From Bacteroidota bacterium (GTDB lineage: Bacteria; Bacteroidota; Ignavibacteria; UBA10030; UBA8401), in assembly GCA_008933835.1 (NCBI GenBank), contig WBUG01000001.1, positions 62,001-126,000 on the forward strand: a stretch of 64,000 nt of DNA, in the 5' to 3' direction. Positions 53,731 through 62,015 of this stretch are shown here, piece by piece. The position numbers and the translations under genes are program-made. Positions within the stretch are counted from its first letter, which is position 1; every line of letters starts with the position of its first letter. The notes beneath the pieces are model-generated. The model saw only the letters and a program-made list of their open reading frames with translations, ran no database searches and was not told the origin of the DNA.

Positions 53731-56700
53731 GGACCGGCACGATGATATGCCGTACCGGTCTCTTCCGGACATTGGTCTTCGTCACGGTACTCGGTGCGGT
53801 ATTCCCTGCGGCAATGACCGGGCAGACCGCCCCCGGGACCGAAGTGCGGAACCAGGCGCGCGGCCTGTACCAATACCGTTCCTTCCCGCAGGATACGGCG
53901 CGTTCCAATCCGGTTCAGTTCACCGTGCTGGCGGCTCCGAACTTCAGCATCTCGTTCGGCGCACGCGACACCATGGTCTTCGGGAAGGAGACGCTCCAGG
54001 TCCGTCTCGTCTATACGAACATCGGCAATCAGACGGCGGACAGCGCCGTTGTGACCGGTGTTCTTCCTCCCGCGGGATTGTCGTTCGTCCCCGGCTCGAC
54101 GGGCGGTTCCGTCTCCGGGAACACGGTCACGTGGCGCGTGAAGAACATCGCGGCGGGACAGAGCGATTCGGTGGGGGTGAAGGTGGTGGTGGACAGCACC
54201 CTCCTCGCCAACACCCAGCTGCAGGTGGAGGGAAACATCGAGTGGCTCTCCACGTCGACGAACGCGCTCACAACGTTCGTCGTGTCGAGCTTCCCGCGGC
54301 TCGATCTGAGCATCGTTCCGAACGCATCCTTTGTCGGCTCCGGCCGCACCATCGTGCACCAGCTCGTCGTCCGGAATTCCGGCAACCTCGCGGCCGCCGG
54401 TGTCACGGTGATGGACACCCTGTCAGCGGACGCTTCCTACGTCAGCGCCTCACCGGTGCCGGACAGCATCCGGGCGGGAGGAAAGGTGCTCGTGTGGAAA
54501 CTCGGCACGCTCGGTGCATTCCAGCAGACGGTCATCACGCTCACCGAATCCACCCCCCCGAACCTGGCATCCGGTACGGTGCGTAATTCGGCGACGGCGT
54601 TCGCCTCGAACATCGCCGCGTCGGCTGCCGCGACCTCCGTCGTGCCCATCCTTCCGGTCGCGCCGAAGAGCATCCAGATCTCGGCGGTTCCGCCCTACAT
54701 CTTCGGACAGCTCGGGCTCGACAGTGCGCTCGTCACAGTCCGATTGAAGGATTCGCTGGCCCAGTCCCTGCCGGACGGCGTGCCGGTGCAGTTCACCACC
54801 GCACGCGGTTCGTTCAGCAACGGCGCGAAGTCCCGGACCGTCACGCTGCAGAACGGCTCCGCGTCGCTCTACCTGCGTCCGGAGAACGTCACAAACGACA
54901 TCATACGCACGGCGGTGACCGCCGTGGGCGGCGCGGCCGCGTCGGGCACCGTCACCGACTCCGCCGAGGTGCTCATCTATCCCGGTGCGGTGGGCGGTAC
55001 GGTGGTCAACGGTCTGGACCGTGTTCCGTTCGCCGGCGCCATCGCGCGGGTCTACAATCAGACGTCGGCCGTCGTCGGGGCCGACACCACCGGAACGGAC
55101 GGGAAGTTCTTCGTTCCGTTGAACAAGGACGTCTCCGCGTACCGTCTGGAGATCTTTGTCGTCGACAAGTTCGGCGATACGGTCATCACGAACGCGGCCA
55201 TCGATCCGACGCAGTTCCCCAAACCGCCCATCCAGATCCCGAACACCATCTCCGGCCGCATCCAGTACCGAGTGTCGGGGCTTCCGGTCCCCGCGGAAGG
55301 TATCACCGTGTTCCTCGATTCCGTTTCTACGGCGGGCGGCAGGACGGCGCGGCGGGCCGGTCAGCGGAATCTCCCTGCCGGTGTCTACGCCCGAGTGCAG
55401 GAACAGCAGACCGACGCGCTCGGCCGATTCAAATTCGAGAACCTGAGACCGGCGCGGTACATCGTCTCGGTGGACAGCACGCAGTTCCCCAGCTATAAGG
55501 GATACAGTTTCGTCTCCGACACGGTGTCGGGCACGTTCACCATCAATCTCAGCATCGAGATCGAGCAGGATTCGACCGTGACCTTCTCGGTCACCGGTCC
55601 GTCCGCCGCCTCCGCGGGCGACACGGTGCGCTACACCGTCGGCTATACGGCCTCCGGGAATCTCAACCATTACAACGTCACGGTCACCGACACGCTGCCT
55701 CCCTTTACGTCGTTCGTCAGCGCTGAGCAGGGGGCGTTCAAGAGCGTGGCGTACGATTCGTCGTCGCGGGTGGTCCGCTGGGCTGCCGATTCCATCGTCG
55801 CATTGCAGAGCGATTCGGTGCGTCTTGCCCTCAAGATCGCCGGGAACATACCGGACAGCACGCGGCTTCGCGCCACGGCGTGGTTCAATTCGACCGTCCG
55901 GCCGTCGTTCGGCGCGACCGCGGTGACCACCGTCCGGTCGCTCGGCACGCTCGCGTTCGGGAACGTCTTCCAGCGCGATTCCATCATCGCCGGGGACAGT
56001 CTGTCGAAACGGCTCTGGTTCGTCAACACCGGCACCGACAGCCTCAAGAACCTTGTCATCGTCGATTCGCTCTTCTCGGGCGGCGGGAGCCGCATCGCGC
56101 TCTCCAAGTCGATGGCGGACAGCGTCGCGGTCGCGGACAGCATCATCACCGTCTCGGTCGGCGCGCTGGCGCCGGGGGAGGGGGACACCCTCACGTTCAC
56201 GCTTTATACGGATTTCACTCTCCCGCCAGGGACCAGGATCCGGTCGAACGCTCATGTGATGCAGGGAGCGACCATTCTGACGAGCCTTTCCGCCTCCGTC
56301 ACGATGGTGGAGAACAGCGCCATCGCGGGATACCTGAAAGTGACGAAGACCGCGAACAAGAAGTCGGCGGAGATCGGCGATGTCGTGACCTACCAGGTGC
56401 AGGTGAGCAACACGAGTCCCCTCCTCTTCCATACGCTGGCGGTCTATGACCTGATGCCGCATGCGTTCACCTATGTGAAGGGGTCGGCACGGTTCAACGG
56501 CCGTCCGTCGGAGCCGGTCATGAACCCGTCGCTGAACGGGATGACCTGGAACCTTCCCGATTCGCTCGATGCGGGGAAGAGCGGCATGCTGGTCTATCAG
56601 TTGGCGGTCGGCGCTGACGCGATGGAGAGCCAGGGGATGAACACCGCCTATGCCGGGGCGACCGCCGGTGCCGGTTTCCGTCTCCTCTCGGCAGCAGCGC

Positions 56701-58466
56701 AATGGCAGGTGACGGTCCGTCCCGGCGTCTTCACGGAGAAAGGTCTCATCATCGGCAAGGTCTTCTACGACGACAACCGGAACACCTTCCAGGAACCGGG
56801 CGAGGACGGCATCAAAGGGGTGGAACTGTGGATGGAGGACGGCACGAAGATCACCACCGGCAACGACGGCAAGTACTCGCTGCCGGAGGTCCGGCCGGGA
56901 CAGCATGTGATCCGGTTGAACGAACGCACGCTACCGCGCCGGTCGTCGCTGCTGCCGGGTTCCACGAAGTTCGCTGGTGATCCCGGTTCGCAGTTCGTCC
57001 GTCTCACCGAGAGCGGCATCGCGAAGGCGAACTTCTTCATCGCCCGGAACATCGCGGACACCGTCCGGCAGTCCGCCGGCAAGATGAACCGGCTCCTCAC
57101 GGTGGCGCAGGCCGTGCCGAAGTACGTCTACCGCGACACCGTGCAGGACGTACGGAACGACACGGTGGACATCATCGTCTCGTTCGTCTTCTCCGGCGCG
57201 CGGTACCTGCAGACCATCGAAGCCAATCAGGTGCTTCCGTCAGCGTTCCAGATCGTCCCTGGTTCTGCGACATACAACGGCCGTAAAGTGACGCCGGTGG
57301 TCTATAACAATAATGTGCAATGGAAGCTCGGCCGGGCGCAGCTCGTCTCCGGCGGAACCCTGCGGTACAAGGCGTACATCGCTTCCATGCCGAAGCCCAA
57401 CACCACGCTCCTCACCTCCACGGTCGTGAAGGTGATGACGGTCGACAGCGTCTTCGTGGAAAGCAGACCGATGGTGACCGAGAACATCGTCCGCGACGTC
57501 GAGACGAACGCCATCGAGTCATCCGAAGTGCTCACGGCGGTCACGCCTCCGTCGCCGCTCACGCAGATGGGGGACACGGTCACCGTCAGCGAGGGGGATG
57601 AGGTCATGTTCCGTATCGCGCTCTATATCGATCCCAAGAAGGAGATCCGTTCCGTCCGGATCATCGATTCGCTCGAGACGGAGTTCTTCATCAACGAGCG
57701 CTCCTTCACCCTGAACGGCATGCCCCTCCCGTCCCGCCATCTCTCGGTCCGGGTTCGGTCGTCCGGACTCTCGGCCCGGATGCTGGTCAAGAAGGAGGAG
57801 ATCGACTTCCAGCGCATCGCAAAGGTGGACATCACCGAGCTGGTGCGGAAGGGGATGAACGAGATCACGTTCACGGCGCGGCTCAATGCCGCGGTGAAGG
57901 ATACGGTCTTCCGGAAGACCGTCTATGCGTCCGTGGTGAACGTGCACAATGAAGAGACCGTCACCCGCTCCAACGACCTTGCCATCGTCGTGAACGCCAG
58001 CAAGAGGGTCCCCGCCGTGGCGGTGGAGACCAACGTCATCGACCGGCCGAAGAAGCGGACCAGGATTGAAGAGAAGGTGGCGGAAGCGGTGAAACTGGTC
58101 GAAGCGCTGAATCAGACATCTACCCGGTCGGTCGTGATGGAAGGTATCACCTTCGAGGCTGGGAAATCGCTCCTCACGGCTGATGCCAAGGTCGTTCTCG
58201 ATAACATCGCTTCGTCCCTCCAGGCGAACCCCGATATCCGCATTCAGGTCAACGGCCACACGGACAATACCGGGAACGCTGCCGCGAACCGCAGGATCTC
58301 CCTCGACCGTGCCAAGGCGGTGAGGGCATACCTCATCTCGAAGGGGGTCCAATCCGACCGGTTGTTCGCACAGGGTTTCGGTCCGGACAGACCTATCGCT
58401 ACGAATAAGACCGAAGAGGGGAGAGCCAAGAACAGACGGGTGGAGTTCAGCAGAATCCGCAAATAA
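53727..58466 (+). CDS. DUF11 / SdrD-B-like protein with C-terminal OmpA domain
   Basis: A 1579-residue protein. Signal peptide (LVFVTVLGAVFPAAMTGQ); DUF11 repeats near 66-165 and 192-275; a Big-type Ig-like domain near 315-400 (KSIQISAVPPYIFGQLG); two carboxypeptidase-regulatory-like domains near 420-590; more DUF11 near 620-720 and 870-970; an SdrD-B-like domain near 1004-1065 (IIGKVFYDDNRNTFQEPGEDG). An OmpA peptidoglycan-binding domain spans about 1470-1575 (ITFEAGKSLLTADAKVVLDNIA; VNGHTDNTGNAAANRRISLDRAKAV). The OmpA domain would tie the assembly to peptidoglycan. It is the last gene of block 1. Confidence 0.88.
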   Translation: MRTGTMICRTGLFRTLVFVTVLGAVFPAAMTGQTAPGTEVRNQARGLYQYRSFPQDTARSNPVQFTVLAAPNFSISFGARDTMVFGKETLQVRLVYTNIGNQTADSAVVTGVLPPAGLSFVPGSTGGSVSGNTVTWRVKNIAAGQSDSVGVKVVVDSTLLANTQLQVEGNIEWLSTSTNALTTFVVSSFPRLDLSIVPNASFVGSGRTIVHQLVVRNSGNLAAAGVTVMDTLSADASYVSASPVPDSIRAGGKVLVWKLGTLGAFQQTVITLTESTPPNLASGTVRNSATAFASNIAASAAATSVVPILPVAPKSIQISAVPPYIFGQLGLDSALVTVRLKDSLAQSLPDGVPVQFTTARGSFSNGAKSRTVTLQNGSASLYLRPENVTNDIIRTAVTAVGGAAASGTVTDSAEVLIYPGAVGGTVVNGLDRVPFAGAIARVYNQTSAVVGADTTGTDGKFFVPLNKDVSAYRLEIFVVDKFGDTVITNAAIDPTQFPKPPIQIPNTISGRIQYRVSGLPVPAEGITVFLDSVSTAGGRTARRAGQRNLPAGVYARVQEQQTDALGRFKFENLRPARYIVSVDSTQFPSYKGYSFVSDTVSGTFTINLSIEIEQDSTVTFSVTGPSAASAGDTVRYTVGYTASGNLNHYNVTVTDTLPPFTSFVSAEQGAFKSVAYDSSSRVVRWAADSIVALQSDSVRLALKIAGNIPDSTRLRATAWFNSTVRPSFGATAVTTVRSLGTLAFGNVFQRDSIIAGDSLSKRLWFVNTGTDSLKNLVIVDSLFSGGGSRIALSKSMADSVAVADSIITVSVGALAPGEGDTLTFTLYTDFTLPPGTRIRSNAHVMQGATILTSLSASVTMVENSAIAGYLKVTKTANKKSAEIGDVVTYQVQVSNTSPLLFHTLAVYDLMPHAFTYVKGSARFNGRPSEPVMNPSLNGMTWNLPDSLDAGKSGMLVYQLAVGADAMESQGMNTAYAGATAGAGFRLLSAAAQWQVTVRPGVFTEKGLIIGKVFYDDNRNTFQEPGEDGIKGVELWMEDGTKITTGNDGKYSLPEVRPGQHVIRLNERTLPRRSSLLPGSTKFAGDPGSQFVRLTESGIAKANFFIARNIADTVRQSAGKMNRLLTVAQAVPKYVYRDTVQDVRNDTVDIIVSFVFSGARYLQTIEANQVLPSAFQIVPGSATYNGRKVTPVVYNNNVQWKLGRAQLVSGGTLRYKAYIASMPKPNTTLLTSTVVKVMTVDSVFVESRPMVTENIVRDVETNAIESSEVLTAVTPPSPLTQMGDTVTVSEGDEVMFRIALYIDPKKEIRSVRIIDSLETEFFINERSFTLNGMPLPSRHLSVRVRSSGLSARMLVKKEEIDFQRIAKVDITELVRKGMNEITFTARLNAAVKDTVFRKTVYASVVNVHNEETVTRSNDLAIVVNASKRVPAVAVETNVIDRPKKRTRIEEKVAEAVKLVEALNQTSTRSVVMEGITFEAGKSLLTADAKVVLDNIASSLQANPDIRIQVNGHTDNTGNAAANRRISLDRAKAVRAYLISKGVQSDRLFAQGFGPDRPIATNKTEEGRAKNRRVEFSRIRK

Positions 58467-58492
58467 GACCTACGCATTTTTACCGTCCGTAG

Positions 58493-58524
58493 AGGGGTGA
58501 CAGTTTTGTCACCCCTTTTTTTTT
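58493..58524 (+). terminator. Strong terminator at the end of block 1
   Basis: AGGGGTGACA (58493-58502) pairs perfectly with TGTCACCCCT (58507-58516) around GTTT, followed by a T-run to 58524. Confidence 0.95.
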
Positions 58525-58556
58525 GCCAAATTCCCTCATTAGACCTCTCTAATGTG

Positions 58557-58586
58557 TTGAAAATCACTTCATTTGAGGGTGATTAT
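58557..58586 (+). promoter_or_regulatory. Candidate promoter of the second CarH-like regulator
   Basis: TTGAAA (58557-58562), 18-nt spacer, GATTAT (58581-58586), directly after the block 1 terminator and about 60 nt before the gene start. Confidence 0.4.
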
Positions 58587-58647
58587 GTATTACCTTGGAA
58601 CAGTCCAAATCGACCAAACCGTCCATTCCAACCTTATAGAGGTTACA

Positions 58648-59550
58648 ATGGTAGAACTCCTGTACACGACCGCCGAACTCTCCGCGATGATGCATGTGGG
58701 GATCTCTTCGATCAAACGATGGACCGATGAAGGGAAGCTCCGCTGCATCCGGACCCCTGGAGGGCACCGCAAATTCCGTGCGGCGGATGTCCACGATTTC
58801 ATTGCACAATTCCATTATTCGGTGCCGGTTCCGAAGGATGTAGCGGAAGCGGTGCTCGATGTCCGTTTCCGGCGCGATGCGGAACTGACCGCGAACGACA
58901 TCGTCCGCTCGAGCGTCGAGCATGCCGTCAGGAACGAGCACCGGTTCATCGAAAAGCAGCTTGTGGCCCGGTATGCGGCCGGTGATTCGGTCGCGTCGAT
59001 CTTCGATTCGTACCTGCTGCCGGTGCTCAAGGAGATCGAGAAAGGGAGAAGCGAGAAGAGCGTCAGCACGGTGGAGTACCAGCTCGCCAAGAACACGCTG
59101 CTGCACGCGCTCATCTTCTTCGCCGATACGCTGCCGCGGACGGCGGCGGGAATGGGTGAGCTGTACTGCCTGACGGCGAACGAACGGCTCAACGAGATCG
59201 AACTGAAGGCGGTCGAGATATTGCTCGAGCATACCGGATACCGCGTCTACAACCTCGGCACGGTGCTGACGCAGAACGATGTGAACGACCTCGTGGCGCA
59301 GTGCAAGCCGGAGGATGTCTTCGTCGTGGTGTCGCTCCGGTTCGATTCGTTCGAGGCAGGGCAGCAGTTCCACGATCTCGTTCGCGGCGTGCTCGGGTAC
59401 GGCGGAAGCGTCTGTGTATCGGACATGACCGGCGGCTCGGCCGATCCCGAGACCGAACAGGACGATCAATTCACCCGCATCCGCACGTTCGGTCACGCTC
59501 AACGGCACTTCCAATCCCTTCCGGTTCTCCACACCAATCATCAGCGCTGA
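58648..59550 (+). CDS. CarH/LitR-like MerR-type regulator with degenerate B12-binding domain (block 2)
   Basis: A 300-residue paralogue of the regulator at 34277. The HTH (TTAELSAMMHVGISSIKRWTDEG, TPGGHRKFRAADV) is followed by a helical region (IFDSYLLPVLKEIEKG) and a B12-binding-like fold (ANERLNEIELKAVEILLEHTG; VYNLGTVLTQNDVNDLVAQC). As in the paralogue, D-x-H-x-x-G is missing and the E-H pair is replaced by EYQLAKN. ATG 58648 was chosen over the upstream in-frame start because AGAGGT lies just before it and the protein then aligns with its paralogue from residue 1. It heads the second secreted-protein block. Confidence 0.87.
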   Translation: MVELLYTTAELSAMMHVGISSIKRWTDEGKLRCIRTPGGHRKFRAADVHDFIAQFHYSVPVPKDVAEAVLDVRFRRDAELTANDIVRSSVEHAVRNEHRFIEKQLVARYAAGDSVASIFDSYLLPVLKEIEKGRSEKSVSTVEYQLAKNTLLHALIFFADTLPRTAAGMGELYCLTANERLNEIELKAVEILLEHTGYRVYNLGTVLTQNDVNDLVAQCKPEDVFVVVSLRFDSFEAGQQFHDLVRGVLGYGGSVCVSDMTGGSADPETEQDDQFTRIRTFGHAQRHFQSLPVLHTNHQR

Positions 59551-59560
59551 GGAATCCATC

Positions 59561-60568
59561 ATGAACACCGTGAAGTCCGTTCTTCGCATGTTGTCCTCCG
59601 CCATGCTCCTCACTGTTCCGCTCTTCGGACAGGGGGTCGGCATCAGTGAATCACCCATCATCCCCCATACGTCCGCCATCCTGGAATTGCAGTCGACGGA
59701 CAGGGGTTTTCTCTGGCCGCGGAATAGCGCCGTTCTTGCTACGCCGGTCCAGGGTCTTTCGTTCTACAATACGGCATCGAACCGGTTTAACCTATACACC
59801 GGTTCGACGTGGCTCGAAGTGCCTGCTGCCACGGCAGGCAACTCTCTGATGTTCACGACGACCGGTGCAACGACATTGACGCTGCCGACGTCCGGTACGC
59901 TCGTGAACAGCGATGTCACGACTCTCTCGTCATTGTCGAGCATCGGTACGATAACCACCGGCACATGGAACGCCGCCACCATCGCAGTGAACCGGGGAGG
60001 GACGGGGGCGACGACGCTGACATCGAACGGTGTATTGTACGGCAATGGGACCGGAACGGTCCAAGCGACAACGGCTTCGACAGCGGCCGGTCAGGTGATG
60101 CAGACGTCGACCGCCGGGGGGGCACCGGCGTGGGCGAAGGGGGTGACCATCGTGACGCTTGGTGCGGATGTCGTCAACAATAATGCCACGGCGAACACGT
60201 TGCAGGATGTCACCGGCTTCAGTTTTAATGTGACCGCTGGAACGACGTACAATTTCCGTGCACAAATCCTTTATTCTTCAGCCGTCACAACGACGGGCTC
60301 CAGGTGGACGATCAATGGACCGGCAACGACTTTTCTTGCATACAGGTCTGTCTACACGCTCACGGCGACGACGGTCACGACGAACAATCTCAGCGCGTAC
60401 AATGTTCCGGTGGCATCGAATGCAAGCACGAATCCGACATCCGGAGTTGCGGTCATTGAAGGGGTCATTAGGCCATCAGCCAGCGGTACGGTCATCGTTC
60501 GGTTCGCATCTGAGATAGCGAGTTCCGCCATCACGGCGAGAGCCGGAAGCACCCTGATGTGGTGGTAA
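59561..60568 (+). CDS. Secreted protein with phage-tail-fibre-like repeats
   Basis: A 335-residue protein. Signal peptide SSAMLLTVPLFGQ; then an N-terminal segment (ESPIIPHTSAILELQSTDRGFLWPR...VQGLSFYNTASNRFNLYTGSTW) common in Bacteroidota surface proteins; then tail-fibre-like stretches (GTITTGTWNAATIAVNRGGTGATTLTSNG). The C-terminal 140 residues form an uncharacterised beta domain ending TLMWW. No phage genes are nearby, so the resemblance is probably a shared fibre fold. It begins 10 nt after the regulator. Confidence 0.8.
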   Translation: MNTVKSVLRMLSSAMLLTVPLFGQGVGISESPIIPHTSAILELQSTDRGFLWPRNSAVLATPVQGLSFYNTASNRFNLYTGSTWLEVPAATAGNSLMFTTTGATTLTLPTSGTLVNSDVTTLSSLSSIGTITTGTWNAATIAVNRGGTGATTLTSNGVLYGNGTGTVQATTASTAAGQVMQTSTAGGAPAWAKGVTIVTLGADVVNNNATANTLQDVTGFSFNVTAGTTYNFRAQILYSSAVTTTGSRWTINGPATTFLAYRSVYTLTATTVTTNNLSAYNVPVASNASTNPTSGVAVIEGVIRPSASGTVIVRFASEIASSAITARAGSTLMWW

Positions 60569-60589
60569 AGAGGATACAGTGAAATCATA

Positions 60590-61798
60590 GTGCGTCAGGC
60601 ACCTTCCATATCGCCCAAGAGGAACACGGCAGGTCACACCATCGTCCGGTGGTTATGGTGCGCTCTGTCGCTTTCGCCGTTGATGATCGTATCCCTTACG
60701 GCGCAGGTGATCTCGACGAACGGTACCGTCTCCATCACGAACACCGCCGGAACGGTGATCTCTCTTGGAGCAAGCAGCGCGGTGGAAACGAACGCCGGTG
60801 GCACTCTGACCAATGACGGTACGCTCTCAACGGCGGCGCTCACGAATGCCGGTGCGCTCGAAGGGAACGGCACGTACACGATCACCGGTGCCTTCACGAA
60901 CTCCGGTACGTTCACTGCAGGGACTTCGACGGTGGACTACGCGAACGCTGCCGGCGGCCAGACCGTCATCCCGCTGAACTACCATAATCTTACCATCAGC
61001 AACACGAGTAACACTACCACGCTCACCGGCTCCATCGGCGTCAAAGGAACGTTCTCGCCGAGCGCCGGAGCGCTCACCTCGGCCGGCACATCCACAGTGG
61101 ATTTCAACAATGCGACCGGCGGACAAACCGTTCCTGCGTTCCTATACTACGACCTTACGGTGAGCAACGGCAGCGGCGTGACGACCTTGTCCGGAAACAT
61201 CGGTGTCGGCAACATCTTCACGCCGAGCGTGGGCGGTCTCACATCGGCCGGCACGTCGAACGTGGACCTCAACGGCTCGGCCGCGCAGTCCATTCCGTCG
61301 TTCACCTATCACGACCTGACTCTGACCTCCTCATCGGCGGTCACCAAGACCATGACCGGCGCCGTCACGGTCAACAACGACCTTACCGTCACCGCCAACA
61401 ATACGCTGGACGACGGCGGATATCAGCTCGCCGGCAACGGTTCCGGCACGTTCTCGATGGCCGCCGGCACGTCGCTCATCCTCGGCACCGCGGGAACGGC
61501 TACGCTCTTCCCGACGAACTTCATCACCGCCAACATCGCGCTGGACGCCGCCTCCGTTGTTGTCTACAATTCGGACCAGCCGCAGAGCATCTCCGCCGCG
61601 CCGGTGTACGGCTATCTCACGCTCACCGCCGGTTCGGCCGTGACGAAGACCGTCTCGGGGGCGGTGACCGTGGCGACGGACCTCACCGTCGGGACCAACA
61701 ACACTTTGAACGTCACCGGTTCGGTGCAGATCAATACCGGCGACCTCATCCTGAATGGAACATTGGACAATAGTGGCACGATCGATATAGGATTATGA
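60590..61798 (+). CDS. Secreted beta-repeat protein
   Basis: A 402-residue protein from GTG 60590 with a long, basic signal-peptide region (residues 1-40; WLWCALSLSPLMIVSLTAQ). The rest is short beta repeats of the type STVDYANAAGGQTVIPLNYHNLTIS and SNVDLNGSAAQSIPSFTYHDLTLTSSSAVTKTMTGAVTV, like those in the giant protein. It ends GTLDNSGTIDIGL, almost the same as the end of the next protein. The start is uncertain, since AGAGGA is 15 nt upstream. Confidence 0.75.
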   Translation: MRQAPSISPKRNTAGHTIVRWLWCALSLSPLMIVSLTAQVISTNGTVSITNTAGTVISLGASSAVETNAGGTLTNDGTLSTAALTNAGALEGNGTYTITGAFTNSGTFTAGTSTVDYANAAGGQTVIPLNYHNLTISNTSNTTTLTGSIGVKGTFSPSAGALTSAGTSTVDFNNATGGQTVPAFLYYDLTVSNGSGVTTLSGNIGVGNIFTPSVGGLTSAGTSNVDLNGSAAQSIPSFTYHDLTLTSSSAVTKTMTGAVTVNNDLTVTANNTLDDGGYQLAGNGSGTFSMAAGTSLILGTAGTATLFPTNFITANIALDAASVVVYNSDQPQSISAAPVYGYLTLTAGSAVTKTVSGAVTVATDLTVGTNNTLNVTGSVQINTGDLILNGTLDNSGTIDIGL

Positions 61799-61836
61799 AC
61801 GGACGAACACGATATGAATCAAGAAAGGAGGCTCAG

Positions 61837-61860
61837 ATGAACGAACGGGGTCCCCCGTGA
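61837..61860 (+). CDS. Possible leader peptide MNERGPP
   Basis: ATG at 61837, seven codons, TGA. AAAGGAGG (61824-61831) is 5 nt upstream, a near-ideal Shine-Dalgarno. It ends Pro-Pro-stop, like the candidate at 35240. It lies in a 217-nt gap before the next secreted-protein gene. Translation is not demonstrated. Confidence 0.4.
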   Translation: MNERGPP

Positions 61861-62015
61861 AGTGCACGGCAGTCCCGGCAGACCACTGATCTGCCGTCAT
61901 CATCAACAACATCATCACATCATTGTTTGGAGACAGCACCATGAATACCGACAAGAAGAAAGACGGCATCACCATCATCACATCATCATTCATTCATTCC
62001 CAAAGGAGCGTTACC

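Noticed and set aside
59561-60568. Prophage remnant suggested by tail-fibre-like repeats
   Set aside because: The protein has a signal peptide, and no phage structural, lysis or integrase genes lie around it.
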